A DNA stretch of 7,130 bases, from NCBI GenBank assembly GCA_002702405.1, contig NZZH01000041.1, positions 1,899 through 9,028 on the forward strand, in the 5' to 3' direction. The notes below the pieces were generated by a model. It worked only from the letters and a program-made list of their open reading frames with translations. It was not told where the DNA came from and did not search any database. The DNA comes from Flavobacteriaceae bacterium (GTDB lineage: Bacteria > Bacteroidota > Bacteroidia > Flavobacteriales > Flavobacteriaceae). The number at the start of each line of letters is the position of its first letter. Within the stretch, counting starts at the first letter, position 1. Of this stretch, positions 6,754-7,130 are shown piece after piece. Position numbers and translations under genes: made by a program.

Positions 6754-7130
6754 TTACCTAGAGGTCTGACCGTCGTCTATTTTTATACAGGTGCCGGTAA
6801 CGCATTCCGAAGACGGAGATACTAAAAAGAGCAATGTTGAGTCCATTTGCTCTGGAGTACATATTCTCTTTCTTGGAAGGGTTTGACTCACATCCCCTAT
6901 TCTCTCTAGCATTCCGTCTAACATCTCTGAAGAAAACATACCCGGAGCTATAGCGTTCACATTAATGTGGTGCTTTGCCCATTCAACTGCGAGAGCTTCA
7001 GTCATTCTTACTATTGCTGATTTTGTAGTTGAATACAAAACTGCAGCAGAATTAGGTGTGGTATTAAATGCCGCCAAAGAAGAAATATTAACCATCCTTC
7101 CAGGTTCTTTTTTTTCAATTAATTTTCTAG
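6754..7130 (-). CDS. Short-chain dehydrogenase/reductase (SDR), C-terminal half, 5' end beyond window
   Basis: NAD(P)-dependent oxidoreductase fragment: 124 codons open to the right edge, without the N-terminal Rossmann glycine motif (TGxxxGxG), which would lie outside the window. The visible part begins RKLIEKKEPGRMVNISS, so the first in-frame ATG (7095) is an internal methionine, not the true start. Classical SDR landmarks present are the serine in VNISS, the catalytic pair Y-x-x-x-K in YSTTK, EALAVEWAKHHINVNAIAPG with the PG motif after the active site, and the C-terminal VTGTCIKIDDGQ, matching the usual TGxxxxVDGG end with DDGQ in place of DGG. The full protein is probably about 250 residues. 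Sequence alone cannot separate a FabG-like ketoacyl reductase, an alcohol/sugar dehydrogenase or a hydroxyacyl-CoA dehydrogenase. The tight link to matB suggests an acyl-CoA or organic-acid substrate, but this is inference. Confidence 0.92.
   Translation of the reverse strand, partial: RKLIEKKEPGRMVNISSLAAFNTTPNSAAVLYSTTKSAIVRMTEALAVEWAKHHINVNAIAPGMFSSEMLDGMLERIGDVSQTLPRKRICTPEQMDSTLLFLVSPSSECVTGTCIKIDDGQTSR
6756..6759 (-). promoter_or_regulatory. Ribosome binding site of matB inside the SDR 3' end
   Basis: AGGT on the minus strand, 7 bases before the ATG at 6748, overlaps the last sense codon and the stop of the SDR gene. It is the best Shine-Dalgarno-like site in the window, where most starts have none, and supports the chosen matB start and translational coupling with the SDR gene. 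Confidence 0.45.

Noticed and set aside
6754..7095. A complete 113-residue SDR gene starting at ATG 7095
   Set aside because: The frame continues upstream to the window edge and encodes family-typical sequence (KKEPGRMVNISS), so the ATG is internal and the gene is a fragment only because of the window.

Overview
The window is a compact, AT-rich bacterial chromosome segment in which every gene lies on the minus strand. It reads leftward from a short-chain dehydrogenase fragment at the right edge to an M20 metallopeptidase fragment at the left edge. Low G+C, gaps of only 5 to 50 bases, overlapping genes, a CCA-encoding tRNA-Gly and gammaproteobacterial-looking protein families together suggest a streamlined marine gammaproteobacterium, perhaps of the SAR86 type. 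That placement is an inference from style and family content and was not tested by a search.

Region by region, in order of transcription: (1) 7130-5243 holds the 3' part of an SDR oxidoreductase gene and, 5 bases later, a complete acyl-CoA synthetase gene that most resembles malonyl-CoA synthetase (MatB). (2) 5242-5193 is a 50-base gap with a good sigma70-type promoter (perfect TATAAT) pointing at a tRNA-Gly(GCC) gene at 5192-5119. (3) 5093-3663 is a GTG-started MelB/GPH-type sugar:cation symporter beginning 25 bases after the tRNA's CCA end. (4) 3618-2719 is a short RmuC-family protein with an N-terminal membrane anchor. (5) 2706-1423 is a compact Pif1/RecD-like superfamily 1B helicase. (6) 1445-1 is a secreted M20 zinc peptidase whose start lies inside the helicase gene and whose last residues run off the window. 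It has no stop codon in the window, but its frame is open over all 481 visible codons.

The SDR-matB pair looks like a small metabolic operon for activating a carboxylic acid (malonate or methylmalonate) and a linked redox step. The tRNA promoter probably also feeds some or all of the next four genes, because no other convincing promoter and only one weak terminator-like hairpin are visible. Within that run, rmuC and the helicase (12-base gap) make a plausible DNA-maintenance pair, while the transporter and exported peptidase would serve nutrient uptake. I see no mobile element, CRISPR array, phage gene or clear new defence system. The most notable points are the rmuC-helicase pairing, the tRNA used as leader of a protein operon, and the gene overlap that couples the helicase to the peptidase.
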